Origin: Negativicutes bacterium UBA1444
GTDB lineage: Bacteria > Bacillota > Negativicutes > UBA1444
NCBI GenBank assembly: GCA_002329525.1
Contig: DCTI01000170.1
Coordinates: 1-10,009 of the forward strand
Length of the DNA stretch: 10,009 nt
Reading direction: 5' to 3'
In this document: in pieces, positions 1 to 5,810 of the stretch
Layout of the letters: every line of letters starts with the position of its first letter
Position numbering within the stretch: the first letter of the stretch is position 1
Notes under the pieces: generated by a model
The model's database searches: none
Told to the model about the DNA's origin: nothing
What the model saw: only the letters and a program-made list of their open reading frames with translations
Program-made: the position numbers and the translations under genes

Positions 1-784
1 CCGCGATCGGCTTCGTTCCCCCTTTATGAATGCAGCCGAGGGATTTCTCTTCCAGAGTCGTGATGCCGCCCGCTTTATTGCCGGGGGAAGGCTGGCCCGA
101 CCGCAGGTTCTCATTCACCTTCTGCAGGTCGTTTTCGAGCGCAGCGCACAGGTCCAGCAGTTTCTGCCCCATTTCCGGCGTGCTGCAGCGTTGGGCCAAA
201 ATATGCTCGGCGCCGATGATCTCCGGAGTTTCGCTAAACATGGACGTCGCGCCGCAGTCAACCAGGGTATCGCTGACATGACCCATGACCGGATTCGCGA
301 CCAGACCGGAAGTCGCATCCGAACCGCCGCATTCAATCCCGAGCCTGAGTTCGGCAATGTCCACTTCCTCCGGGCGGTGGGCGGATGCGTCCGCAATCAT
401 TTGCTGCGCCAGCTGAACCGCCTTGCAGATCGTCTGGACCGTTCCCCCTTCGTCCTGAATCACCAAAGATCGGAGTGGTTTATTGGTCATGGACCGGATG
501 ATGTCTCCCATCACCCCTACCGAGTTGGGTTCGCAGCCGAGTCCGACCAGGATCGTCCCATAGACGTTCGGATTCGCCGCCAATCCGGCCAAAACGGTTT
601 GCGTCAGTTTGCGGTTGCCTTCCACCTCGCCGCAGCCATTCTGATTGACGAATGTCACGGCCCCGTTTACCAGGCCCGCAATGATCCGGCACGTCTCATT
701 CGCGCAACCGACGGTCGGCAAAATAAGCACATGATTCCTGATCCCGACCAATCCGTCGGGTCTTCTGTATCCCCAAAATTTCAT
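1..784 (-). CDS. UxaA-family hydrolase/dehydratase, large (C-terminal) subunit, partial
   Basis: The reading frame is open from an ATG at 784 to the window edge, giving 261 codons; the C-terminal third lies outside the window. It matches the large domain of the altronate/galactarate dehydratase (UxaA/GarD) family, which also includes sulfolactate sulfo-lyase large subunits. Visible landmarks are GIRNHVLILPTVGCAN at residues 14-29, GCGEVEG near 50-56, GLGCE at 81-85 and the family hallmark ECGGSDATSG at 151-160. Conserved cysteines occur at about 27, 51 and 84. Family members eliminate water (or sulfite) from sugar acids or related hydroxy acids in the cytoplasm; the substrate cannot be told from this sequence. 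The small subunit lies 18 bp upstream on the same strand, so the two are almost certainly co-transcribed and form one enzyme. Family large subunits are usually about 385-390 aa, so roughly 125 residues are missing. The family call is firm; the substrate is unknown. Confidence 0.93.
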   Translation of the reverse strand, partial: MKFWGYRRPDGLVGIRNHVLILPTVGCANETCRIIAGLVNGAVTFVNQNGCGEVEGNRKLTQTVLAGLAANPNVYGTILVGLGCEPNSVGVMGDIIRSMTNKPLRSLVIQDEGGTVQTICKAVQLAQQMIADASAHRPEEVDIAELRLGIECGGSDATSGLVANPVMGHVSDTLVDCGATSMFSETPEIIGAEHILAQRCSTPEMGQKLLDLCAALENDLQKVNENLRSGQPSPGNKAGGITTLEEKSLGCIHKGGTKPIA

Positions 785-802
785 TTTCTTCACATCCCAC
801 TG

Positions 803-1084
803 TTACTTCGGACTATCCAGATTCTGTTCATGCACATGGCTGCCGCGCGGAATATCTTGCGTTGCCTCGCCAATGATTTCCCCATACTTTCGAATCGGTT
901 CTGTTTTCGTAATATCCCGGAGCGCCAGTTTATGATATTGGGGGATAGTCTCGGCAACCGGAACCTGCATGATTTCTTCATTCTTATAAAAAACTGCCTG
1001 ATCCCCCTCCCTTAGCTCCGCAATCACGGTTACCACATCATCCCTGGAGTGGATCAATATCGCGTTGATCGTTCCCGACGTCAT
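803..1084 (-). CDS. UxaA-family dehydratase small subunit, SAF domain
   Basis: This 93-aa protein matches the SAF domain that forms the N-terminus of one-piece altronate dehydratases and stands alone as the small subunit in split enzymes (SuyA-like or UxaA N-terminal). Typical features are the start AILIHSRDDVVTVIAEL at 8-24, the middle segment KLALRDI at 52-58, and the end YGEIIGEATQDI at 67-78 followed by the GSHVHEQNL motif at 81-89. The histidine-containing HVH motif is characteristic. The ATG at 1084 is preceded by GGGAGG with a 7-nt spacer, so the start is well supported. The large subunit begins 18 bp downstream. The Shine-Dalgarno sequence sits at the edge of a 45-bp repeat shared with the end of the pyrophosphohydrolase gene at 3543, so this gene may once have followed that gene directly (inference). 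Dehydratase versus sulfo-lyase cannot be decided here. Confidence 0.9.
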   Translation of the reverse strand: MTSGTINAILIHSRDDVVTVIAELREGDQAVFYKNEEIMQVPVAETIPQYHKLALRDITKTEPIRKYGEIIGEATQDIPRGSHVHEQNLDSPK

Positions 1085-1092
1085 CTTATCGC

Positions 1093-1137
1093 CTCCCGGC
1101 TTATTTCTCCTCGACCCGCTCCAGGATGATGCCCTGG
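1093..1137. repeat. 45-bp direct repeat, left copy
   Basis: Positions 1093-1137 match 3535-3579 in the same orientation at 44 of 45 bases; the only mismatch is 1125 (g) against 3567 (a). On the minus strand the block encodes GIILERVEEK, the TAA stop and the following GCCGGGAG, which is part of the Shine-Dalgarno of the UxaA small-subunit gene. Just outside the block both copies continue with a similar GCGATA, offset by two bases. The copies bracket the DUF429 and sirtuin genes. Confidence 0.9.
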
Positions 1138-1330
1138 CCCATGTATGATGGGTTCACCATGACTTTGATCTGCCCTACGAGTCGTTTCAAGTTCCCGGCT
1201 CAATCTATCAAGCTCACCACGGCTGGCGAACAGCTGAAGCAGCAAAACCCCGATATTACGGCAATCATCCCGCATCTCTCACCCGCTTCAACCTTTCAAG
1301 CTCTCTGAAATCATTGTCGCGTCATTTCTC
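1101..1330 (-). pseudogene. Frame-broken remnant ending in GIILERVEEK
   Basis: This 230-bp stretch lies between the sirtuin stop and the UxaA small-subunit gene and has no intact gene. On the minus strand three short coding-like segments occur in different frames. One reads DFRELERLKRVRDAG. One begins at an ATG at 1275 and includes GVLLLQLFASRGELDRLSRE. The last reads KRLVGQIKVMVNPSYMGQ and ends in GIILERVEEK plus TAA at 1101-1103. The last ten residues are the same as the C-terminus of the pyrophosphohydrolase at 3543, because this part is one copy of a 45-bp repeat. A one-base shift near 1190-1200 would join the last two segments. In the last frame, an in-frame TGA lies at 1200-1202. I do not recognise the protein. 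It may be a decayed gene, a recombination scar, or noncoding DNA that looks coding by chance. Confidence 0.35.
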
Positions 1331-2491
1331 TCAACATAAATCATTATTCAACATCTGAATCCAATGCCGTTGCACATGCTCTGTCCAATAACGGTGCCTA
1401 TTCTGATAGTGTTCCAAATATCCCGCAATCTGGCCTCTAAATTCAGGATGAATGAACACTGGATACATCAGATGAAATTCTTGTTTCAGCATATAAGACC
1501 AAGCCTCATCCCAGGAGGAAAATCGCATTTCAGTATTTTCCCATATTTTAGCATCGTTTTCATCCATGTTCATGGCGCCTATCTTAATGTAGAAGTCTTG
1601 CACTCCATCAGCAAAGCTCCTGCGAAACAACTCCATCCCGCCGCCTTCTACTCCGCCGGAAAACACCATCTCTTCTTTGTTCGCGCAATGATGAATTTCG
1701 CCGTCAGAACCTCCATTCATAGCCGCCACAATTGCCGGCAGAGTCTCTGCCGCTTTTGTTCTCAAGCACCAAGTCGCCAGATGATCCAGCGGCGTTGGGT
1801 CCTGGTTGATGATCAACAGCTTTGCCCCCGCTTGCACCGCTTGTTGCGGCAATAGGTTGGCCGGACTGACCAGGAGTGACGATCCAATCACCACAAATAA
1901 ATCCGCCCTGCCGCTCCATTCCTCGGACTCCCGCCAGGCTTCCTTTGGCACAGCTTCGCCAAAAAGAACCACATCCGGACGTAGATTGCCGCCGCAATCC
2001 GGACAAAAGCACTCCGGTCCATGGTGATAAGTCCCGTCCCTGTATTCGGCTTCCCAGTCATCCCGTGTCGGCAAGAAATTCCGGTTGTCAAAGGACTTTC
2101 GGCATTTCAGGCAACTGACCGTTCTGAGCGTGCCGTGAAGTTCGGAGACGCGGTCAGACCCTGCCAGTTGATGCAGCCCATCAACGTTCTGGGTTATCAG
2201 GTGCTTGACCCGTCCCGTTTTTTCAAGCAGCGCCAAAGCCAAATGTCCGGCATTCGGACACACCCCGCCAAGCTGCTTGATTCTCCATTGATAGAAAAAG
2301 TAGAATTCGTCCGGGGTCTGCGACAGCGCCCCCAGCGTCGCCAAAGACTCCGGCCTCTGCTTCCACATCCCCTGTGCCGAGCGAAAATCAGGCAGCCCCG
2401 ATTCCGTGCTCATTCCGGCCCCGGTAAAAACAACAACTGTTTTCGCAGTCTTCCACACCCTGGCGATTTCCGAAAGGGCTCCATTCTGCAT
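1331..2491 (-). CDS. Sir2-family NAD-dependent protein deacylase (sirtuin) with C-terminal extension
   Basis: This is a sirtuin of 386 aa from the ATG at 2491. That ATG has GGGGGTG six bases upstream; an in-frame GTG at 2500 is less likely. Sirtuins use NAD+ to remove acyl groups from protein lysines, releasing nicotinamide and O-acyl-ADP-ribose. The Rossmann NAD-binding motif GAGMSTESGLPDFRS is at 24-38 and QNVDGLH at 101-107. The catalytic histidine is H119 in ELHGT. Four zinc cysteines are present at 127, 130, 163 and 166, followed by GSSL at 203-206 and NQDPTP at 229-234. The catalytic core is therefore intact and of the zinc-containing deacylase type. It does not resemble the zinc-less NADase Sir2 domains of ThsA or DSR defence proteins. 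Residues ~260-386 form an extra region rich in Trp, Tyr, His and acidic residues (for example FSSWDEAWSYMLKQEFHLMY) that I cannot assign; typical bacterial sirtuins stop at about 240-250 aa. It lies 60 bp downstream of the DUF429 gene and is probably co-transcribed with it. Confidence 0.93.
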   Translation of the reverse strand: MQNGALSEIARVWKTAKTVVVFTGAGMSTESGLPDFRSAQGMWKQRPESLATLGALSQTPDEFYFFYQWRIKQLGGVCPNAGHLALALLEKTGRVKHLITQNVDGLHQLAGSDRVSELHGTLRTVSCLKCRKSFDNRNFLPTRDDWEAEYRDGTYHHGPECFCPDCGGNLRPDVVLFGEAVPKEAWRESEEWSGRADLFVVIGSSLLVSPANLLPQQAVQAGAKLLIINQDPTPLDHLATWCLRTKAAETLPAIVAAMNGGSDGEIHHCANKEEMVFSGGVEGGGMELFRRSFADGVQDFYIKIGAMNMDENDAKIWENTEMRFSSWDEAWSYMLKQEFHLMYPVFIHPEFRGQIAGYLEHYQNRHRYWTEHVQRHWIQMLNNDLC

Positions 2492-2530
2492 TCCAGTCAC
2501 CCCCTGTTATCCTGCCCGTCTTTAATGCTG

Positions 2531-2550
2531 AACAACGATTCGGAGTTGTT
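2531..2550. repeat. Small inverted repeat between DUF429 and sirtuin genes
   Basis: AACAAC and GTTGTT form a perfect 6-bp inverted repeat with an 8-nt loop, just after the DUF429 stop. There is no T-run in the direction of transcription, so it is not a convincing terminator. It could be a minor mRNA hairpin or chance. Confidence 0.35.
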
Positions 2551-2551
2551 G

Positions 2552-3301
2552 TCATTTCCAGTGATAAATCCATCCCTCCGCCTTCAATACAGTTTCATCG
2601 ATTTCTTTATCTTCCGGAACTTCCAAACGCGGCAACCTGGTTTCCCCTGTCTGGTCGGCCATGGACAGCGCCAGTAAAGCGCAAATCGCAGCATCATATG
2701 CATCAGGTGCATCATGTGATAACGAAGCCCATCGGTCCAGCGCACTTTGCACCGCATCGTTCTTGAAGGAATCACGTAGTTTTTCGAGTCCAGGGTACAC
2801 TTCAATAATCGCTCGTCTACAAAAAAAATTGCGCTGTTGCGGGAGAACGCGATAAAGATCCCTGTTTGCCCATTCCTTTGCATAAGATATTGCTACAGTA
2901 GCATTGTTCCCCAGTTTATCAAAAGAAGCAGATAACGGCATTTTCTCATATTTTTCATAGATATATTGCTCTGTTTTTCGATAGGCAAATCGATTTTTTA
3001 TTTGCTTTTTCTCCCGTTTCGGAAATTCCGATGCATTGTTTATTAACGCCTGAAAGTCCCTGGGCCAGCCGAGCGGCGCATCAATCCCGATTACCACCGT
3101 ATCGTCAGGACTAATCTCTTTCCCCAAGAATCTTTTCCACAAATTATCCAATACCTTGCTTGGATCACTTCCTAATTGAGCAAGGCTGGTGACATACGGG
3201 CTATTTTTCCATTCAATGTTCATCCCATCCCAAACGGCTACAGCAAAACCTTGTTTCTTCCCCTGCCAACCACCGACATCCCATCCTAAACCAATTAGCA
3301 C
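2552..3301 (-). CDS. DUF429 domain protein (RNase H-like fold)
   Basis: This 249-aa protein begins at a GTG at 3301, preceded by GAGGTGA with a 5-nt gap; an in-frame GTG at 3310 is the alternative (252 aa). It carries the pattern of DUF429 proteins, which are predicted to have an RNase H-like fold and no settled biochemical function. The landmarks are GWDVGGW at 6-12, GIDAPLGWP at 72-80, FAYRKTEQ at 105-112, EVYPG at 167-171 and HDAPDAYDAAICALL at 196-210. The spaced acidic residues (D7, D74, E167, D197, D200, D203) fit a metal-dependent active site, which is an inference from the fold. The gene is visibly AT-rich (for example 2941-3000) compared with the UxaA and antiporter genes, which hints at acquisition. 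With the sirtuin it makes a two-gene cassette flanked by 45-bp direct repeats. A near-perfect palindrome lies upstream. Confidence 0.85.
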   Translation of the reverse strand: MLIGLGWDVGGWQGKKQGFAVAVWDGMNIEWKNSPYVTSLAQLGSDPSKVLDNLWKRFLGKEISPDDTVVIGIDAPLGWPRDFQALINNASEFPKREKKQIKNRFAYRKTEQYIYEKYEKMPLSASFDKLGNNATVAISYAKEWANRDLYRVLPQQRNFFCRRAIIEVYPGLEKLRDSFKNDAVQSALDRWASLSHDAPDAYDAAICALLALSMADQTGETRLPRLEVPEDKEIDETVLKAEGWIYHWK

Positions 3302-3338
3302 ATTATTCACCTCGCATACTTACTAAGCAGAATATTGA

Positions 3339-3353
3339 ACGGAAATTTTCCGT
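3339..3353. promoter_or_regulatory. Palindrome upstream of the DUF429-sirtuin pair
   Basis: ACGGAAATTTTCCGT is a 7-bp inverted repeat around a single central base. It lies about 37 bp upstream of the DUF429 start, in the only sizeable gap before that gene. Its size and position suit an operator, or a hairpin in the leader. No strong -35/-10 pair is visible, so a promoter here is only inferred. Confidence 0.4.
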
Positions 3354-3473
3354 GCGAAGCACTCGTGCCTTCGTGCGAAGCTGACTATCAACCGTGCCGA
3401 CTCCAACTCGGTAAATCAACATTTTGATCTTTTCCGTCCTTGCGAAGCAACCTTGCCGGTGTACGAAGCTGAC
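3346..3473. repeat. Pair of imperfect ~40-bp direct repeats in noncoding gap
   Basis: The gap between the pyrophosphohydrolase and DUF429 genes holds two similar units, 3346-3384 and 3430-3473. Each starts TTTTCCGT, contains GCGAAGCA and GTGCC or TTGCC, and ends CGAAGCTGAC. The first unit also repeats TGCGAAGC inside itself. Short inverted repeats lie between them (ATCAA/TTGAT around 3413-3428). On the minus strand the longest frame with an ATG (3501) is 37 codons and spaced poorly from its GGAGG. I see nothing else in this gap and cannot name the element. Confidence 0.5.
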
Positions 3474-3534
3474 AGTTTCGCATTCGCTCGTCCAAATCCA
3501 TTAAAGAGTTAATTCCTCCAATAGATATCGCTAT

Positions 3535-3579
3535 CTCCCGGCTTATTTCTCCTCGACCCGCTCCAGAATGATGCCCTGG
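3535..3579. repeat. 45-bp direct repeat, right copy
   Basis: This is the partner of 1093-1137 (44/45 identical). Here the block is the true 3' end of the pyrophosphohydrolase gene plus GCCGGGAG just after its stop. That looks like a Shine-Dalgarno with no gene following it. This is consistent with the UxaA small-subunit gene having been displaced 2.4 kb downstream. Confidence 0.9.
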
Positions 3580-3866
3580 GCGAAACCGCCGCGTTCCTCC
3601 CACTTGCGCCCCTGAATCACGCGGACCTCCTCCCACTTCATGCCGTGGACCTGCTCGACAAGACCTTGCAACACTTCCAAGATGTCGGCGATCTCTTCGA
3701 GCGAGCCCGATTCCCGGTATTCGGCCATCTCCTCGGCGAGCTTGTCGATCAGGCGCTGCCTGAGTTCGTCCGTTCCCGCCACCGTCCGCGTCACCGGCTG
3801 TTTCCCCGCCGCCCGGATGATCTCCGGAATCCGGTCCCGGACGAGTTTGTCATATTCGCTTCCCAT
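3543..3866 (-). CDS. MazG/PRA-PH-like nucleotide pyrophosphohydrolase
   Basis: This is a 107-aa all-alpha NTP pyrophosphohydrolase of the phosphoribosyl-ATP pyrophosphohydrolase-like group. It opens with YDKLVRDRIPEII at 5-17, the usual start of this family. The metal-binding helices follow: KLAEEMAEY at 42-50 (E45, E46, E49) and EEIADILEV at 57-65 (with D61), then KWEERGGF near the C-terminus. The acidic EExxE...ExxxD set that holds magnesium is intact, so it should be active; its nucleotide substrate is unknown. There are no his genes beside it, so a histidine-pathway role is unlikely. The chosen ATG at 3866 overlaps the stop of the upstream methyltransferase-HNH gene as TAATG, with GGAG six bases before it, so the two are translationally coupled. 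An in-frame ATG at 3878 has a weaker ribosome site. The last 37 bp of the gene recur at 1101-1137. Confidence 0.9.
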   Translation of the reverse strand: MGSEYDKLVRDRIPEIIRAAGKQPVTRTVAGTDELRQRLIDKLAEEMAEYRESGSLEEIADILEVLQGLVEQVHGMKWEEVRVIQGRKWEERGGFAQGIILERVEEK

Positions 3867-5587
3867 TAAATACTCCATTCCGCAACCTGCTGATCTTGCT
3901 TCAGCCGAAGTCGCTGCAATTTCAATGCGTCAATCATTCGTTCCGGACTTACTCCTTTTCCCGCAATGTTCGCCAATCCCGGCAAGGATGCCCGTGCTTC
4001 AATTTCAAATTGTTCGGCTAATATATCTTCCGGTTTTCCCTGATGGTACGCAACCGCCCACCATTCCGCGATTCGCTCTTTGGCCTGATCAATCAGGTCA
4101 GCCGTTGGCAGGCGATCACTCTTTGCATTATTCGCCTTGCCGGAAACCGGCAGCAAGTTCCACAAATCATTACAGGACCAGACTGCCCAGGGAAGACAGT
4201 GATCGATTTGCATAGTTTTCATTTTCAAGGATGAATTCGTCCACACACAATTGACTTTTCCCCCCGCATCAAAGATTTGCGCGGCAATTTTGCGTACCTG
4301 GTTAGTATTTCGCTCCGGCTCACTCCATTTCATCGCGGATTGTACAATGCGTTCATCCAACACAGGACGGCCTTGTCTTTTGGCATTATTCTGCATTAAA
4401 CGTATCCACTCGGCGTCGATTGCCGGCAAGATCCATGCACCGAAGCGAACGAGTGTGTTCCAGGTTTTCGCGGGGACTTTCAATTCGCCGAACCGACTCA
4501 AATAATTCTCTTCCAGCAGAATTAAAGTTGGTTTCTTTACAAATGCCTTCACTTCGGCTGAAAAAATTTGCCCACCCTGCGGATAAGTGATGTGTGTAAC
4601 CGGCATCTTTGCGATAGTTGAACAGGCTGCTCTAATCGAATCATGCAAATCGCGAGCATAATCGGACGTGAACACCGCACCTGTTTTCCACTCAAATTCC
4701 GGCATCTGAATTAAACTCTTGAATGATTCTTTCACAAATCCCAGTTTTTCGAGTCCTTTGTTATTGGGGGCTTGTGGCAATTCACTGCATAATAACGGTT
4801 TATAGAGCCGCAACCAATATAACCCCACCAGTCCAAGCGGAACGGCGACAACATCATCCTCAATGTGTTTCGCATAACCAGAAGCAGTTTCAGCAATCAA
4901 CGCCAATGTTTTGAGCAGCCCCAATTTATAAGTCGAAGATTTTGTATCATTCAGGACTATGCTGCGCAAAATCGGCAGGGAGCCAGTTCCATCATCGGGA
5001 AGCTTTATTACGACTTGTATCCACTGCACACTGGTTCTGCCAAGTGCGTCATCTGCATCAACAACTTTGGCGATATAAGCGCCGTGATCGCGGGCGAGTT
5101 TTTCAAGTTCTTCCACAGAAACATCATAAAATTCACGGTCTTGATCCGCCCCCCCTTTTCGCAGGGTTATTGCCATAAACCCGCCGGGTTTTAACAGATT
5201 CATGAGTTTTCGGAACGCGCGCGGGCGATCAGGCGTCGGCAGATGCATCCACACTGCGCTGAGAAGAATGAAATCAAAAAACAAGCCGAGTCTTGTCACA
5301 TCCGACAATGAAGGCAACTTATCATCGATCCATTGAATCCTGGACGAAGAATGGTGTTTCATGGCTTCGGCACGCATGCCCGCTGAAGGTTCAACTGCGA
5401 TAACATCATGCCCCAAACTGCTAAAATAGGCAGCATCGCGTCCAGATCCCGCGCCAACATCCAATATGAGCAAAGGGCGCTTCGGCATATATTCGAAGAA
5501 CCATTCATGGACTTTTTCGGTTTCTGCCATCTCATAGCTCCCGGCAACTTCCGCGGCATTTTTGTCATACCACGATATCGCTTTCAT
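3866..5587 (-). CDS. Fusion of class I SAM methyltransferase and HNH endonuclease domain
   Basis: This 573-aa protein has three parts. Residues 1-195 are a class I (Rossmann) methyltransferase. Motif I is ILDVGAGSGRDAAYF at 41-55, acidic E66 follows in VIAVEPSAGM, and a motif IV/V-like stretch FFDFILLSAVWMHLP lies at 103-117, then LLKPGGFMAITL at 131-142. It lacks the (D/N)PPY motif of amino DNA methyltransferases and looks like the TehB/Methyltransf_11-25 type that acts on small molecules or RNA. Residues ~200-440 are a mostly helical region I do not recognise. Residues ~445-495 hold an HNH nuclease signature: QIDHCLPW at 460-467 (D462, H463), WNLLP at 476-480 (N477) and KANNAKSDRLP at 484-494. 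The usual zinc-knuckle cysteine pairs are absent. The ATG at 5587 has a GGGGTG site. The stop overlaps the start of the pyrophosphohydrolase gene. It is a candidate defence or modification enzyme by domain content only; the substrate is unknown. Confidence 0.88.
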   Translation of the reverse strand: MKAISWYDKNAAEVAGSYEMAETEKVHEWFFEYMPKRPLLILDVGAGSGRDAAYFSSLGHDVIAVEPSAGMRAEAMKHHSSSRIQWIDDKLPSLSDVTRLGLFFDFILLSAVWMHLPTPDRPRAFRKLMNLLKPGGFMAITLRKGGADQDREFYDVSVEELEKLARDHGAYIAKVVDADDALGRTSVQWIQVVIKLPDDGTGSLPILRSIVLNDTKSSTYKLGLLKTLALIAETASGYAKHIEDDVVAVPLGLVGLYWLRLYKPLLCSELPQAPNNKGLEKLGFVKESFKSLIQMPEFEWKTGAVFTSDYARDLHDSIRAACSTIAKMPVTHITYPQGGQIFSAEVKAFVKKPTLILLEENYLSRFGELKVPAKTWNTLVRFGAWILPAIDAEWIRLMQNNAKRQGRPVLDERIVQSAMKWSEPERNTNQVRKIAAQIFDAGGKVNCVWTNSSLKMKTMQIDHCLPWAVWSCNDLWNLLPVSGKANNAKSDRLPTADLIDQAKERIAEWWAVAYHQGKPEDILAEQFEIEARASLPGLANIAGKGVSPERMIDALKLQRLRLKQDQQVAEWSI

Positions 5588-5717
5588 GAAACACCCCAGT
5601 CCCTTTAGTCGGGTTCACAAGTCTCAAGCCGTAGTTAAAGTTCTTCTCCCTGCTCTTATCAGTTTCCTGCCCCGTGAAAAATCTTCCCGCCATCGTCCCT
5701 CACTGTATCAGCTCCCG

Positions 5718-5735
5718 CTGACAACCCATTGTCAG
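5718..5735. promoter_or_regulatory. Hairpin/operator-like inverted repeat upstream of the methyltransferase-HNH gene
   Basis: CTGACAA and TTGTCAG form a perfect 7-bp inverted repeat with a 4-nt loop (CCCA). It lies about 130 bp upstream of the methyltransferase-HNH start in a 223-bp gap. That gap otherwise holds only the antiporter terminator and no gene. It may be an operator or leader hairpin. I could not find a convincing -35/-10 pair next to it. Confidence 0.35.
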
Positions 5736-5755
5736 TGCGTCCTGCTACGGAAAGC

Positions 5756-5796
5756 AAATCAGGCCCGCCGACGCCAATCGCCGACAGGCCTGATTT
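5756..5796 (-). terminator. Probable intrinsic terminator after khtU
   Basis: AAATCAGGCC and GGCCTGATTT form a perfect 10-bp inverted repeat with a 21-nt centre, 15 bp after the khtU stop. The T-run on the minus strand is weak (ATTT then GCTTT). The repeat is symmetrical enough to act in either direction. It separates the antiporter operon from the methyltransferase-HNH block. Confidence 0.7.
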
Positions 5797-5810
5797 CTTA
5801 CTGCATTGGT

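Noticed and set aside
26..1015. Long plus-strand reading frame (329 codons)
   Set aside because: It lies opposite the UxaA large and small subunit genes, whose motifs are unmistakable; its translation has no recognisable domain and looks like an antisense shadow.
1101..1268. Possible selenoprotein with an in-frame TGA at 1200-1202
   Set aside because: No clear hairpin of the bacterial SECIS type follows the TGA, there is no known selenoprotein motif, and the 3' end is a duplicated piece of another gene. A decayed remnant explains it better.
1331..2491. Sirtuin as a Thoeris/DSR-type NAD-depleting defence effector
   Set aside because: It has the four zinc cysteines and an ordinary deacylase core, and no TIR, SLOG, HerA or large C-terminal domain partner is present.
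2021..2677. Plus-strand reading frame of 218 codons over the sirtuin start and DUF429 end
   Set aside because: It spans the ends of two clear minus-strand genes and the gap between them, with no domain features.
3388..3501. Possible 37-codon minus-strand gene after the pyrophosphohydrolase
   Set aside because: Its GGAGG is 13 bases from the ATG, and the frame is made mostly of the imperfect repeat, so coding is unlikely.
3543..3866. Pyrophosphohydrolase as hisE of histidine biosynthesis
   Set aside because: No his genes are nearby, and the YDKLVRDRIPEII start is typical of the stand-alone accessory family rather than HisE.
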